In this document: positions 44,994 through 52,303 of the stretch, one piece after another | Position numbering within the stretch: position 1 is the stretch's first letter | Layout of the letters: each line of letters starts with the position of its first letter | Origin: Arthrobacter woluwensis | GTDB taxonomy: Bacteria; Actinomycetota; Actinomycetes; Actinomycetales; Micrococcaceae | Assembly (NCBI RefSeq): GCF_900105345.1 | Contig: NZ_FNSN01000004.1 | Span: forward strand, 62,001-126,000 | Length of the DNA stretch: 64,000 nucleotides | Direction of reading: 5' to 3' | Notes under the pieces: generated by a model | What the model was told of the DNA's origin: nothing | The model's input: only the letters and a program-made list of their open reading frames with translations | The model's database searches: none | Translations under genes and position numbers: made by a program

Positions 44994-47041
44994 CCGTTCT
45001 ACGCCTGGCCCGCTCCGAGCTCAAGCGCATGACCAGTGGTGTGCTGCCCAAGCTCACCATCGTCGCCCTGTCCCTCGTCCCCCTGCTGTACGGGGCCATC
45101 TACCTCTATGCGAACTGGGATCCGTACAACAACCTGAGCGGCATCAAGGCCGCCCTGGTGGTCGAGGACACCGGCGCCACCCCGTCCAAGCCCGACGGCA
45201 CCAAGGGTGAGGAACTGAAGGCCGGCGCGAAGGTGGCCGACTCCCTCGTGGACGCGCACCTCTTCGACTGGCAGCGCGTTCCCACCTCGCAGGAGGCCGA
45301 TGAGGGCGTGCGGACGGGCAAGTACGCCTTCGCCCTGAAGATCCCGAAGGACTTCTCCAAGAACCTCGTGTCCCCGTCGACGTTCGACTCGGCGCACCAG
45401 GCCATGCTCAACGTCACCACGAACGACGCCAACAACTACCTGCTCAGCACGATCGTGGACAAGCTCACCACCGCCGTGCACGCGAGCGTCGCCCAGGAGG
45501 TCGGCGAGCAGACGGCCGATCAGCTCCTGTCCGGCTTCGGCGTCATCCACCAGAACATGGTGAAGGCGGCCGACGGCGCCAAGACGCTGTCCAACGGGCT
45601 CGCCCAGCTCCAGACCGGCACGGCTGATCTCCACAAAGGCACCACCGACCTCAGCTCCGGCGCCAGCCAGCTGGTCGACGGTCAGGGCCAGCTCGTGGCC
45701 GGCGCGAACAAGCTCTCCGACGGCGCGAACCAGTTGAGCAGCGGGCTGTCCCAGCTCAGCCAGGGCGCCGCGCCCCTGCCGTCCAGCACCAAGCAGCTCG
45801 CCGACGGCGCGGCCCAGGTGGCCGCCGGCAACGCGCAGCTCAACGCCAAGGTGCAGGGCGCGGTGAAGGACCTCCAGACCGTCGAGACCCAGGCCGACGC
45901 GGACGTGAAGACCACGGTCAGCAAGCTCGTGAAGGACCAGTTCATCACCCAGGAACAGGCGGACAAGATCCTCGCGGACCTGAAGACCGTCCAGGGCTCG
46001 AGCCCGGTCCAGGAGGCCAAGGCGAAGATCAACGGCGCCGCGGCGGACATCCAGAAGCTCTCCGATGGCGCCGCGGCGGTGTCCGCGGGCGCCAAGAAAC
46101 TCTCCGATTCCGCGCCCACCCTGGTCAACGGCATCAACCAGGCCAACTCGGGCGCTTACCAGCTGGCCGACGGGGCGAAGACCCTCGCGGCGGGCGAGCA
46201 GAGCGCCTACCAGGGCGCCACCAAGCTCAACTCGGGCGCCACGCAGCTCAACGCCGGCGCGGCCAAGCTGCAGGACGGCGCCAAGACCGCCGCGAGCGGC
46301 GGCAAGGAACTGGCCACCAAGCTCGCGGAGGGCTCGGGCCAGATCCCCAACCCGAACGCGACCCAGCGGGAGAGCGTCTCCAAGGTGATGTCCGATCCGG
46401 TGGCCGTCGACAAGCTCGCGCAGACCAAGGCGACCACCTACGGCGCCGGCCTGGCCCCGTTCTTCCTCAGCCTCTCGCTGTGGATCGGCGCCTTCATGCT
46501 GGTGCAGGCCATGCGCCCGCTCACCCAGCGAGCCCTGGCGTCCAACGCGCCATCGTGGAAGATCGGCATCGCCGGCTGGCTGCCCTTCTTCGTGGTCTCC
46601 GCGGTGCAGACGGCCCTGCTGTGGGCCGTGGTCACGCTGGGCCTGAAACTCGAATCGGCCAATCCGGCGCTGACCTTCGTCTTCCTGCTGTTCGCGGCGA
46701 TGGCGTTCACGGCTCTCATCCAGGGCATCTGCGCCCTGCTGGGCACGCCGGGCAAGTTCGTGGTGCTCATCCTGCTGGTGCTCCAGCTGGTCTCCTCGGG
46801 CGGCACGTTCCCGTGGCAGACCACCCCGGAGCCGTTCCACGTGGTCCACGACATCCTGCCGCTCGGCTACGTGGTGACCGGCATGCGCCACCTCATCTAC
46901 GGCGGCGACCTGTCCATGGTGGCCCCCATCATGCTGGGTCTGGTGGGCTACGCGGCGCTCGGCATGGCGATGTCCACGCTCGCGGTCCACAAGCACAAGC
47001 TCTGGACCCTGAAGAGCTTCAAGCCGGAGATCTCGGTATGA
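44990..47041 (+). CDS. YhgE/Pip-family membrane protein
   Basis: A 683-residue membrane protein of the YhgE/Pip (phage infection protein) family. One N-terminal helix (about 20-42, LPKLTIVALSLVPLLYGAI), a large extracytoplasmic domain (about 45-480) built of many L-x2-G-x3-L repeats (GASQLVDGQGQLVAGANKL-type, two blocks around 200-290 and 350-450) forming long helices, and a C-terminal bundle of five to six helices (about 480-683) with an ABC-2-permease-like fold. The domain plan resembles a transporter permease with an extended stalk. The start overlaps the pseudo-ATPase stop (GTGA) and the stop overlaps the TetR start (ATGA). Function unknown; envelope stress, lipid or drug export have been proposed for relatives. 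Confidence 0.88.
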   Translation: MTVLRLARSELKRMTSGVLPKLTIVALSLVPLLYGAIYLYANWDPYNNLSGIKAALVVEDTGATPSKPDGTKGEELKAGAKVADSLVDAHLFDWQRVPTSQEADEGVRTGKYAFALKIPKDFSKNLVSPSTFDSAHQAMLNVTTNDANNYLLSTIVDKLTTAVHASVAQEVGEQTADQLLSGFGVIHQNMVKAADGAKTLSNGLAQLQTGTADLHKGTTDLSSGASQLVDGQGQLVAGANKLSDGANQLSSGLSQLSQGAAPLPSSTKQLADGAAQVAAGNAQLNAKVQGAVKDLQTVETQADADVKTTVSKLVKDQFITQEQADKILADLKTVQGSSPVQEAKAKINGAAADIQKLSDGAAAVSAGAKKLSDSAPTLVNGINQANSGAYQLADGAKTLAAGEQSAYQGATKLNSGATQLNAGAAKLQDGAKTAASGGKELATKLAEGSGQIPNPNATQRESVSKVMSDPVAVDKLAQTKATTYGAGLAPFFLSLSLWIGAFMLVQAMRPLTQRALASNAPSWKIGIAGWLPFFVVSAVQTALLWAVVTLGLKLESANPALTFVFLLFAAMAFTALIQGICALLGTPGKFVVLILLVLQLVSSGGTFPWQTTPEPFHVVHDILPLGYVVTGMRHLIYGGDLSMVAPIMLGLVGYAALGMAMSTLAVHKHKLWTLKSFKPEISV

Positions 47042-47733
47042 GTCCCGCCGAGCCGGCCACCCGCCCAGGACTGCCGTCGGCGGTCGGTGACGCCGGCGGA
47101 CCCGGCCAGGGTCCTGCCGTGGGCGACGACGACGGCGCGGGCCGCCGTCGTCGTCCCCAGCGGACGTCGGCCTCGCGGCAGAAGATCTTCGACGCATCGA
47201 TGCAGCTCATCGGCGAGCGGGGCGCCGCCGAAGTGACGGTGGACGAGATCGCGGCCGAGGCCGGGGTCTCCAAGGGCACCGTGTACTACAACTTCGGCAG
47301 CAAGTCCGAGCTGATCGCGCAGCTGCTCCGGCACGGCGTGGACATCCTCCTGGCCCGTTTCGCAGCGGTGCCTGCTGTCGAGGATCCCGTCGCGGCCATG
47401 GAGTCCGTGGTGTCCGAGGCGATCGCGTTCCTGGACGACTACCCGTCCTTCGGGCAGCTCTGGATGAACGAGAACTGGAAGGCGGAGAACGAGTGGCGTG
47501 ATCTGATGCGGGAACTCCGCTCGGAACTGCTCGACGTGATCTCCCAGGCCCTGGACCGGATCGGCCAGCGGTACGCGGTGAACCAGGACGTGTCGCGGAG
47601 CGGCCTGGAGGCGGCGATCTTCGGTGCCTGCTTCATCGTGGGCCTGGACCGCAAGAGCTTCCATCCGGGGCGCTCCCAGGAAGCCAGCGTCGAAGCCATC
47701 ATGACTTTCGTGAAGGGCTACCTGGCGCGCTGA
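47038..47733 (+). CDS. TetR-family repressor of the YhgE operon
   Basis: A 231-residue TetR-type regulator with a long Gly/Pro/Asp-rich N-terminal extension (1-40). HTH: RQKIFDASMQLIGERG...VTVDEIAAEAGVSKGTVYYNF (about 47-85). The ligand domain follows. It is the last gene of the operon; its ATG overlaps the previous stop. The palindrome AACTGACCAGTCAGTT in the operon promoter is the expected operator, giving negative autoregulation. The effector is unknown. Confidence 0.92.
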   Translation: MSPAEPATRPGLPSAVGDAGGPGQGPAVGDDDGAGRRRRPQRTSASRQKIFDASMQLIGERGAAEVTVDEIAAEAGVSKGTVYYNFGSKSELIAQLLRHGVDILLARFAAVPAVEDPVAAMESVVSEAIAFLDDYPSFGQLWMNENWKAENEWRDLMRELRSELLDVISQALDRIGQRYAVNQDVSRSGLEAAIFGACFIVGLDRKSFHPGRSQEASVEAIMTFVKGYLAR

Positions 47734-47741
47734 CGCCCGCC

Positions 47742-47769
47742 CCTCGGTCCCTGGACCCGGGGACCGAGG
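47742..47769 (+). terminator. terminator of the YhgE operon
   Basis: A 10-bp stem CCTCGGTCCC/GGGACCGAGG with 8-nt loop, directly after the TetR stop codon. Confidence 0.7.
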
Positions 47770-47814
47770 ATACGGACCAGGAAAACTGTCAGAACCCTCT
47801 GAAAGAATGTCGCC

Positions 47815-48390
47815 ATGCGGTTGCTCACCACCAAGATCATGCTCGGCGCGGCCCTGGCCTGCGCCGCGCTCCTGATCCAGACGGTCCTGGCCCCAGAGAC
47901 GCTGGGCCTGGTCCTCCTGTTGGTGTGCGCGTTCATCGGCTTCGTCTGCGCCATCGCGTCCGTCGCCATCCTGCGCCGCAACAAGGTGCTGCTCGCCGCC
48001 GGAATCCTGACCACCGTTGCCGTCACGTTCGCCCTGGCGTACGTCCGTCTCTGGGGGCTGGGATTCTCCGAGGGCTACGACCGGATGCACACCACCGGCC
48101 CCGGCGCAGGAAGCGATCTGTACTTCTTCCTGAGTCTCGCCGCAGGACTGCCGGCCGCACTCCTGCTGTTCCTGGGCAGCGTCTGGCCCGTGAAGAAGGC
48201 TGGTGTCACCGGACGCAAGCGCCCCACCCGCACGGCGGGCAACCGGAGCGCTCGACCGGCGGCCGGCCGGTCCGGGGGAGGCCGCTCGACGGCGAGGACT
48301 GCTGTCAGGCCCGCGGCACCTCGAAGGACACCAGGCGCGCGTCCTGACCGTCCAGCTCCGCCCAGGGCTTCACGCTCTCAAGCACGGTGA
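47815..48390 (+). CDS. small membrane protein with basic tail, unknown function
   Basis: A 191-residue protein with four predicted membrane segments (about 7-25, 30-53, 60-82, 100-123) followed by a 65-residue Arg/Ala/Pro/Gly-rich basic, disordered tail. I do not recognise the family. The last 86 nt overlap the 3' end of sixA on the opposite strand, so the tail may be longer than in relatives. No ribosome-binding site; AAGAAT lies 6 nt before the ATG. Confidence 0.7.
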   Translation: MRLLTTKIMLGAALACAALLIQTVLAPETLGLVLLLVCAFIGFVCAIASVAILRRNKVLLAAGILTTVAVTFALAYVRLWGLGFSEGYDRMHTTGPGAGSDLYFFLSLAAGLPAALLLFLGSVWPVKKAGVTGRKRPTRTAGNRSARPAAGRSGGGRSTARTAVRPAAPRRTPGARPDRPAPPRASRSQAR

Positions 48391-48829
48391 TCCCGCTGGT
48401 GGGGTAATGCTCCGCCATGTCCATGTAGGCGGTCTGATCCGAGTCGCGGTCCGCCAGGAGCAGCGCGAGGTCCTGTACCCCCGGCATGTGGCTGATGATC
48501 ATCAGGCTCGTCACCGTCTCCGGCACGTGGTTGAGGACCGTGAGCATGCGCCGCCCGGTCGCGGCGTAGAGCCCCGATTCGAGCTTCGGTGTCGGGGCCT
48601 TCTCCCCCAGCTCTTCGCACACCCAGGTGCAGGTCTGGCGGGTCCGCACCGCGGTGGAGCACAAGATGAAGTCCGGGACGTTCCCCGATTCCCGCAGCCA
48701 GGCCCCGGCCGCCGCCGCATCACGATGCCCACGGGGTTCCAGAGGCCGGTCGTGATCCTGGACCCCCAGAGGCCAGTCCGCCTTGGCGTGACGCATGATG
48801 ATCAGGCGCTTCACGTGATGCTCGCTCAT
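48305..48829 (-). CDS. SixA-type histidine phosphatase
   Basis: A 174-residue phosphohistidine phosphatase-like protein of the branch-1 histidine phosphatase superfamily: LIIMRHAKADWP with catalytic His14, CSTAVRTRQTC, and the second His in IISHMPGVQDLA. Family members dephosphorylate His residues or small phosphoesters in the cytosol. TAGTGT lies 6 nt before the ATG (leaderless). Its 3' end overlaps the convergent membrane-protein gene by 86 nt. Confidence 0.9.
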   Translation of the reverse strand: MSEHHVKRLIIMRHAKADWPLGVQDHDRPLEPRGHRDAAAAGAWLRESGNVPDFILCSTAVRTRQTCTWVCEELGEKAPTPKLESGLYAATGRRMLTVLNHVPETVTSLMIISHMPGVQDLALLLADRDSDQTAYMDMAEHYPTSGITVLESVKPWAELDGQDARLVSFEVPRA

Positions 48830-48835
48830 GGGAAA

Positions 48836-48841
48836 ACACTA
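48836..48841 (-). promoter_or_regulatory. -10 element for a leaderless transcript (sixA)
   Basis: TAGTGT on the minus strand followed by 6 nt and the ATG at 48829. Confidence 0.6.
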
Positions 48842-48888
48842 TCCCCGCGGAGGGTTCTCGTTGGACGTGCGGGGTGGGGCGCCGCGGG

Positions 48889-49000
48889 CATCCTTCGGCG
48901 CCTGCGCTTCAGCCCCGCCGACTTTTGCGGACCGGCTCGCCTCAAGCTGTCAGCGGGGCGGGGCTTCTACGCGACAACGGCGCTCTCCGGATACCCCCGG
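48889..49000 (+). repeat. intergenic repeat family B, copy A
   Basis: About 110 bp aligning along its whole length with the reverse complement of 49133-49241. Shared landmarks in order are GCGCCTGCGCT, a GCCCCGC arm, CCGGCTnnnC, the return arm CAGCGGGGC, CTTCnACGCnACAACGGCGCT and ACCCCCG. The two GC-rich arms can fold a hairpin. It lies in a gene-free 430-bp stretch between sixA and the winged-helix regulator. Confidence 0.75.
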
Positions 49001-49132
49001 CACCCCACACACAGACCACCCGTCACGGCCGCAGGCCAGGTCACCCACTCGCTCGCACAGAACCGGCCCCACTCACGGGTGATCCCCCACCAAGCCGGAC
49101 GCACTCCCTCTGACCGGGAACGAGCAGAAGGA

Positions 49133-49241
49133 CGGGGGTCCCCGACAGCGCCGTTGTTGCGTGAAGGCCCCGCTGCCTCAAGCCCGACAGAAGCCGGAAA
49201 CCTGAAGTGCAGCGGGGCCGGAGCGCAGGCGCGGAGGGGAT
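49133..49241 (-). repeat. intergenic repeat family B, copy B (inverted)
   Basis: The second copy, in inverted orientation. It contains 11-bp perfect arms GGCCCCGCTGC/GCAGCGGGGCC and is bracketed by 18-bp inverted repeats with one mismatch (49126-49143 and 49236-49253, AGAAGGACGGGG type). The segment between the copies (49001-49125) shows no gene. Confidence 0.75.
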
Positions 49242-49269
49242 CCCCGTCCTTCTCACAGAACCGAAAACG

Positions 49270-50169
49270 TCAGATGGAGTACTCCGGCGCGGCCCAGACG
49301 ACCACCTCGGGGTGCTCGTAGAAGCGGTAGCCCTGCCCGCGGACCGTGCGGACCGTGTTGGCCAGGCGGCCCAGCTTCGAGCGGAGACGGCGGATGTGCA
49401 CGTCAATGGTGCGCTCGTTGGGGACTTCCTCGGCGTTGCGCCACAGGTTCTCCAGGAGCTCCTCGCGGTCCACGGTGCGAGTGCCGTTCTCCACGAGGTA
49501 GTTCAGGAGCTCGAACTCCTTGAAGGTCAGGTTCAGGGTGTCGCCGTCGAGGTGGACCTCGCGACGCGCCAGGTCGATCAGCACACCACTGGGGCGCTGA
49601 TCGGGGACGGCGGCCGGGCGGGGCGCCTCGACGCGCTGGCGGTTGGCGACGGTCGGATCGCCGAAGGTGCTGCGCACGACGTCGAGGGCGGAGCCCGGAG
49701 CGCTGGCCGGCGCGACGGCGACGGCGGCGTAGCTCTCAGCCCCCTGAACGAGCGACTGAGCGTAGGCGCGGATCTCCTGGGCGAGCTTGGCGATCGACTG
49801 CCCGGAGGCGGCTGCCGTCTCCTCATCGATGCCGACGTAGAGGACGAAGCCGCGAGCCACCGTGGGGGTGCCTGCTGCGGGACGGGCCGGTGCGCCATTG
49901 GCGCCGCGGGCGATCACCGGGGTGGGTGCGGTCACGGGGTGGCCCTCGACGGCCGGGGCGCCCGGCTGCGGAACCGCACGGAGCTGGCCGTATCCCTGCT
50001 GGGGGTAGCCGGGCTGCTGGGCCGGGGCGGGGGCTGCGAACTGGCCGTTGTAGCCGGCCGGGTACTGCTGCGGGGCCGCCACCGGGCGGTTCGCGAATTC
50101 GGGGCGGACGGCAGGTGCCTTGTTGGCGTTCCGCAGGGAGATGTGGACGTATCCGGATGCAACTGACAT
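49270..50169 (-). CDS. orphan winged-helix regulator with OmpR-type DNA-binding domain
   Basis: A 299-residue protein with no receiver domain. Residues 1-100 are disordered (Gln/Pro/Ala/Tyr-rich); about 105-185 form a small unrecognised domain with GFVLYVGIDEETAAASG; about 195-292 are a PhoB/OmpR-type winged helix (LTFKEFELLNYLVENG, VDREELLENLW, RTIDVHIRRLRSKLG, VRTVRGQGYRFYE). Such a protein must sense something other than a phosphorelay, or bind constitutively. The upstream region is unusually long and AT-rich with a 15-bp palindrome. AGAGG lies upstream of the ATG. Confidence 0.83.
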   Translation of the reverse strand: MSVASGYVHISLRNANKAPAVRPEFANRPVAAPQQYPAGYNGQFAAPAPAQQPGYPQQGYGQLRAVPQPGAPAVEGHPVTAPTPVIARGANGAPARPAAGTPTVARGFVLYVGIDEETAAASGQSIAKLAQEIRAYAQSLVQGAESYAAVAVAPASAPGSALDVVRSTFGDPTVANRQRVEAPRPAAVPDQRPSGVLIDLARREVHLDGDTLNLTFKEFELLNYLVENGTRTVDREELLENLWRNAEEVPNERTIDVHIRRLRSKLGRLANTVRTVRGQGYRFYEHPEVVVWAAPEYSI

Positions 50170-50706
50170 GTTGTTTCAAACCTCTGAGAGTGAATTTGCC
50201 GTCATCGCGGCTCGAATGTTGAGTCCCCGCAATGAATCAGGAAAGTGCCCTTCATTGGGCGGGGTGAGGACGGTTGCCTGAGCTGAGGGGTGGAGGTCAG
50301 GCGCACATTCGACAACAGCCAACCATCCGGCCAGCGGGTGCGCTGGAGAGGGTCGCTGCGGCTGCAGATGCTGTTGAGTTGGTATTCACATCTCCGAGTG
50401 TGCAACGTAACAAACACAACTGGCAAGTAACAAAGCTGTGGACCGTCCACATGGCGAGACAAATGTGTCCATTGTGACCGATCTCACCATTCTGACAAGA
50501 GGCCTCGGGAGATGCGAATCAACCCTTTCACGGTCGATCTCGGCGCGATTGATCGAATTTTATGAACCAGATCAGGCATCCAGCGCATGAAAGTTCAACT
50601 GTGAACTGAAACTCATGCCAGATCCGCTTGACCGCATGGTGGACGCTTCAGCATCCACGAGGCCCCTGAGGCGAGATCTGAATCCGGGAAGCGTCGTTAC
50701 CTAAAT
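50170..50706. other. gene-free, lower-GC intergenic region
   Basis: About 540 bp with markedly lower GC than the coding parts and no convincing ORF. It holds a perfect 15-bp palindrome (50437-50451), a second dyad AGTTCA-N4-TGAACT (50592-50607) nested in GCATGA/TCATGC, and is probably a double regulatory region for the two divergent genes. Confidence 0.6.
50437..50451. promoter_or_regulatory. 15-bp palindrome, candidate operator
   Basis: TGTGGAC-C-GTCCACA, perfect, 268 bp upstream of the winged-helix regulator start. Confidence 0.5.
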
Positions 50707-50735
50707 GTGACATGAGCGCGTCCGCCACCTAGACT
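50707..50735 (+). promoter_or_regulatory. promoter of the secreted transglycosylase-like gene
   Basis: GTGACA at 50707-50712 and TAGACT at 50730-50735, 17-bp spacer. The resulting leader of about 95 nt can fold: GGTCCGTGG/CCACGGACC (arms from 50736 and about 50799) closing a second hairpin GGACACC/GGTGTCC. Confidence 0.65.
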
Positions 50736-50838
50736 GGTCCGTGGGGCAGAGCGTCCACCGGAAGAACGGGACACCACCAGGGTGTCCGCGTCCGGAGTCC
50801 ACGGACCCGCCCCTTCCAGAAGCATCGAAGGGTTGAGC

Positions 50839-51669
50839 ATGACCGCGAACCGACCGCGGACCACCGACGGCCGAGCCGCCGTGGAGTCCCGCGCCGTGCG
50901 CGCCACCAGGAGCACCCGCGGCGAGAGCTCGACGACCGGAGCACGGGCCGCCACGACGTCCGCTGTGCCGAGCGCCCGCCAGAAGCGATCCGTCCTCAGC
51001 CAGCTCCCCAGCATCCTTCCGCGCACCCGCGGCGCCCGGGCCGCCGTCGTCGGCTCCGTTCTGACGCTCGCGCTGGCCGGCGGCCTCGCCACCCAGGCGT
51101 CCATCGCCGCGCAGGACACCCGCCCCGCGGCTCCCACGGCGCAGGCGGCCCCCGAGGTCAAGCTCAGCGCCCCCCAATTCCGCAAGGTCAAGAACGTGGG
51201 GCAGAAGTTCGACTTCTCCGTGCTGGCCACCCTGTCCTCGGAGAGCGTCTCGGCAGGCGCCGAGGCCAGCAAGTCGGCCCGGGAGGCCGCCAGTCAGGCC
51301 TCCGCGCTGAAGCAGGCGGTCGACGCGCTGAAAGAGGAAGCCGCGCCGCCCAAGACGGTCGACGATCCGGCCGCCGCGCAGGCCTTCGCCGCGAGCCAGC
51401 TCGGCAAGTACGGCTGGGGTGCGGGCGAGATGCCGTGCCTCGTGACCCTGTGGACGCGGGAATCCGGGTGGAAGACCACCGCGCAGAACGCGGACTCGGG
51501 AGCCTACGGCATCGTCCAGGCGCTGCCGGGCACCAAGATGGCCTCCGTGGCGCCCGACTGGCAGACGAACTACAAGACCCAGATCACTTGGGGCCTGAAG
51601 TACGTCTCCGAACGCTACGGCTCACCCTGCGGCGCCCTCGGCTTCCACTACGCCAACAACTGGTACTGA
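50839..51669 (+). CDS. secreted transglycosylase-like protein
   Basis: A 276-residue exported protein: basic N-terminal region, hydrophobic signal/anchor at about 70-92 (AAVVGSVLTLALAGGLATQA), a helical coiled-coil-prone linker (about 130-190), and a C-terminal lysozyme-like domain (about 185-276). The probable catalytic Glu is in LWTRESGW; AYGIVQALPGTKM and the C-terminal GFHYANNWY are typical of actinobacterial SLT-type cell-wall hydrolases. Two cysteines (MPCLV, GSPCGAL) can form a disulfide. The unusually long N-terminus before the hydrophobic stretch is common in actinobacterial exported proteins. GAAGGG precedes the ATG at 50839. Confidence 0.87.
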   Translation: MTANRPRTTDGRAAVESRAVRATRSTRGESSTTGARAATTSAVPSARQKRSVLSQLPSILPRTRGARAAVVGSVLTLALAGGLATQASIAAQDTRPAAPTAQAAPEVKLSAPQFRKVKNVGQKFDFSVLATLSSESVSAGAEASKSAREAASQASALKQAVDALKEEAAPPKTVDDPAAAQAFAASQLGKYGWGAGEMPCLVTLWTRESGWKTTAQNADSGAYGIVQALPGTKMASVAPDWQTNYKTQITWGLKYVSERYGSPCGALGFHYANNWY

Positions 51670-51680
51670 GCCGACCGTTG

Positions 51681-51704
51681 CCGGGCCCGCTGCAAGCGGG
51701 CCGG
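51681..51704 (+). terminator. hairpin after the transglycosylase-like gene
   Basis: CCGG-(G)-CCCGCT/AGCGGG-CCGG with GCA loop, 11 nt after the stop; weak T content, so probable terminator only. Confidence 0.55.
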
Positions 51705-52303
51705 CGCTCCTCGCACCGCCCGCGCGGATCCGATGCGGCGCTCCGGCACCTCCTCCGGCCTGTTCTTTCTGATCGCCGTCGAGAGTTCGCGGTTTTCCGC
51801 AATTGTTTGACTTTGTCGCGTCACAGATCGCGTCAAGTCGTCTAACTCTGTTCAAGTGGGATTCGTGCGTCGATCAGATCGACGCCCGCACCCACCCGGG
51901 GACAGCGGCATGGGGGCGTGCTTCTTCTCCTCGTTGCACTGCACATCGCCAACGGTGAGACATCATGTTTTTTCACATCGCGGTCCAGGAACTCGGCTTC
52001 CAGTCATCGGACCAGCTCGCGCGCCATCAAGGTCAGCCGCTTGAGATCGTGCGCATCTTCCTTCGTTCGAAGCTGCGCACGCTCTCCGCGTCCTCATCGA
52101 GTTGCGCAACAAGATATGAATGTTTCACCGCGGGAATCATCTAGGGGTGGAAATGAAGGACACGCAGCTCGGCAGAGGGAGGCGCGCATCAGCTTTCGGC
52201 AGAAAGGACCGTTATCCGGTCGGCCCTTCGCGCCGAAGGACGCGACACGACGGAGCGGGATCGACGCACGGACACACGGCGCAGGGAATCCCCCACCATC
52301 CGA
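51705..52303. other. gene-free region upstream of the sigma factor gene
   Basis: About 600 bp with irregular codon statistics in every frame and lower GC. Short open frames exist but lack third-position GC bias. TTGACT at 51807-51812 is the only -35-like hexamer I noticed, without a matching -10. It probably contains the sigma-gene promoter. Confidence 0.5.

Noticed and set aside
44999-47197. Long minus-strand frame across the YhgE gene
   Set aside because: Shadow produced by the repetitive L-x2-G-x3-L coding region; no recognisable protein features.
48828-49113. Short ORFs within the intergenic repeat pair
   Set aside because: They run through repeat family B copy A and its flank and carry no conserved-looking protein.
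50700-50840. c-di-AMP (ydaO-type) riboswitch before the wall hydrolase
   Set aside because: The conserved ydaO sequence blocks could not be recognised; only generic hairpins are present.
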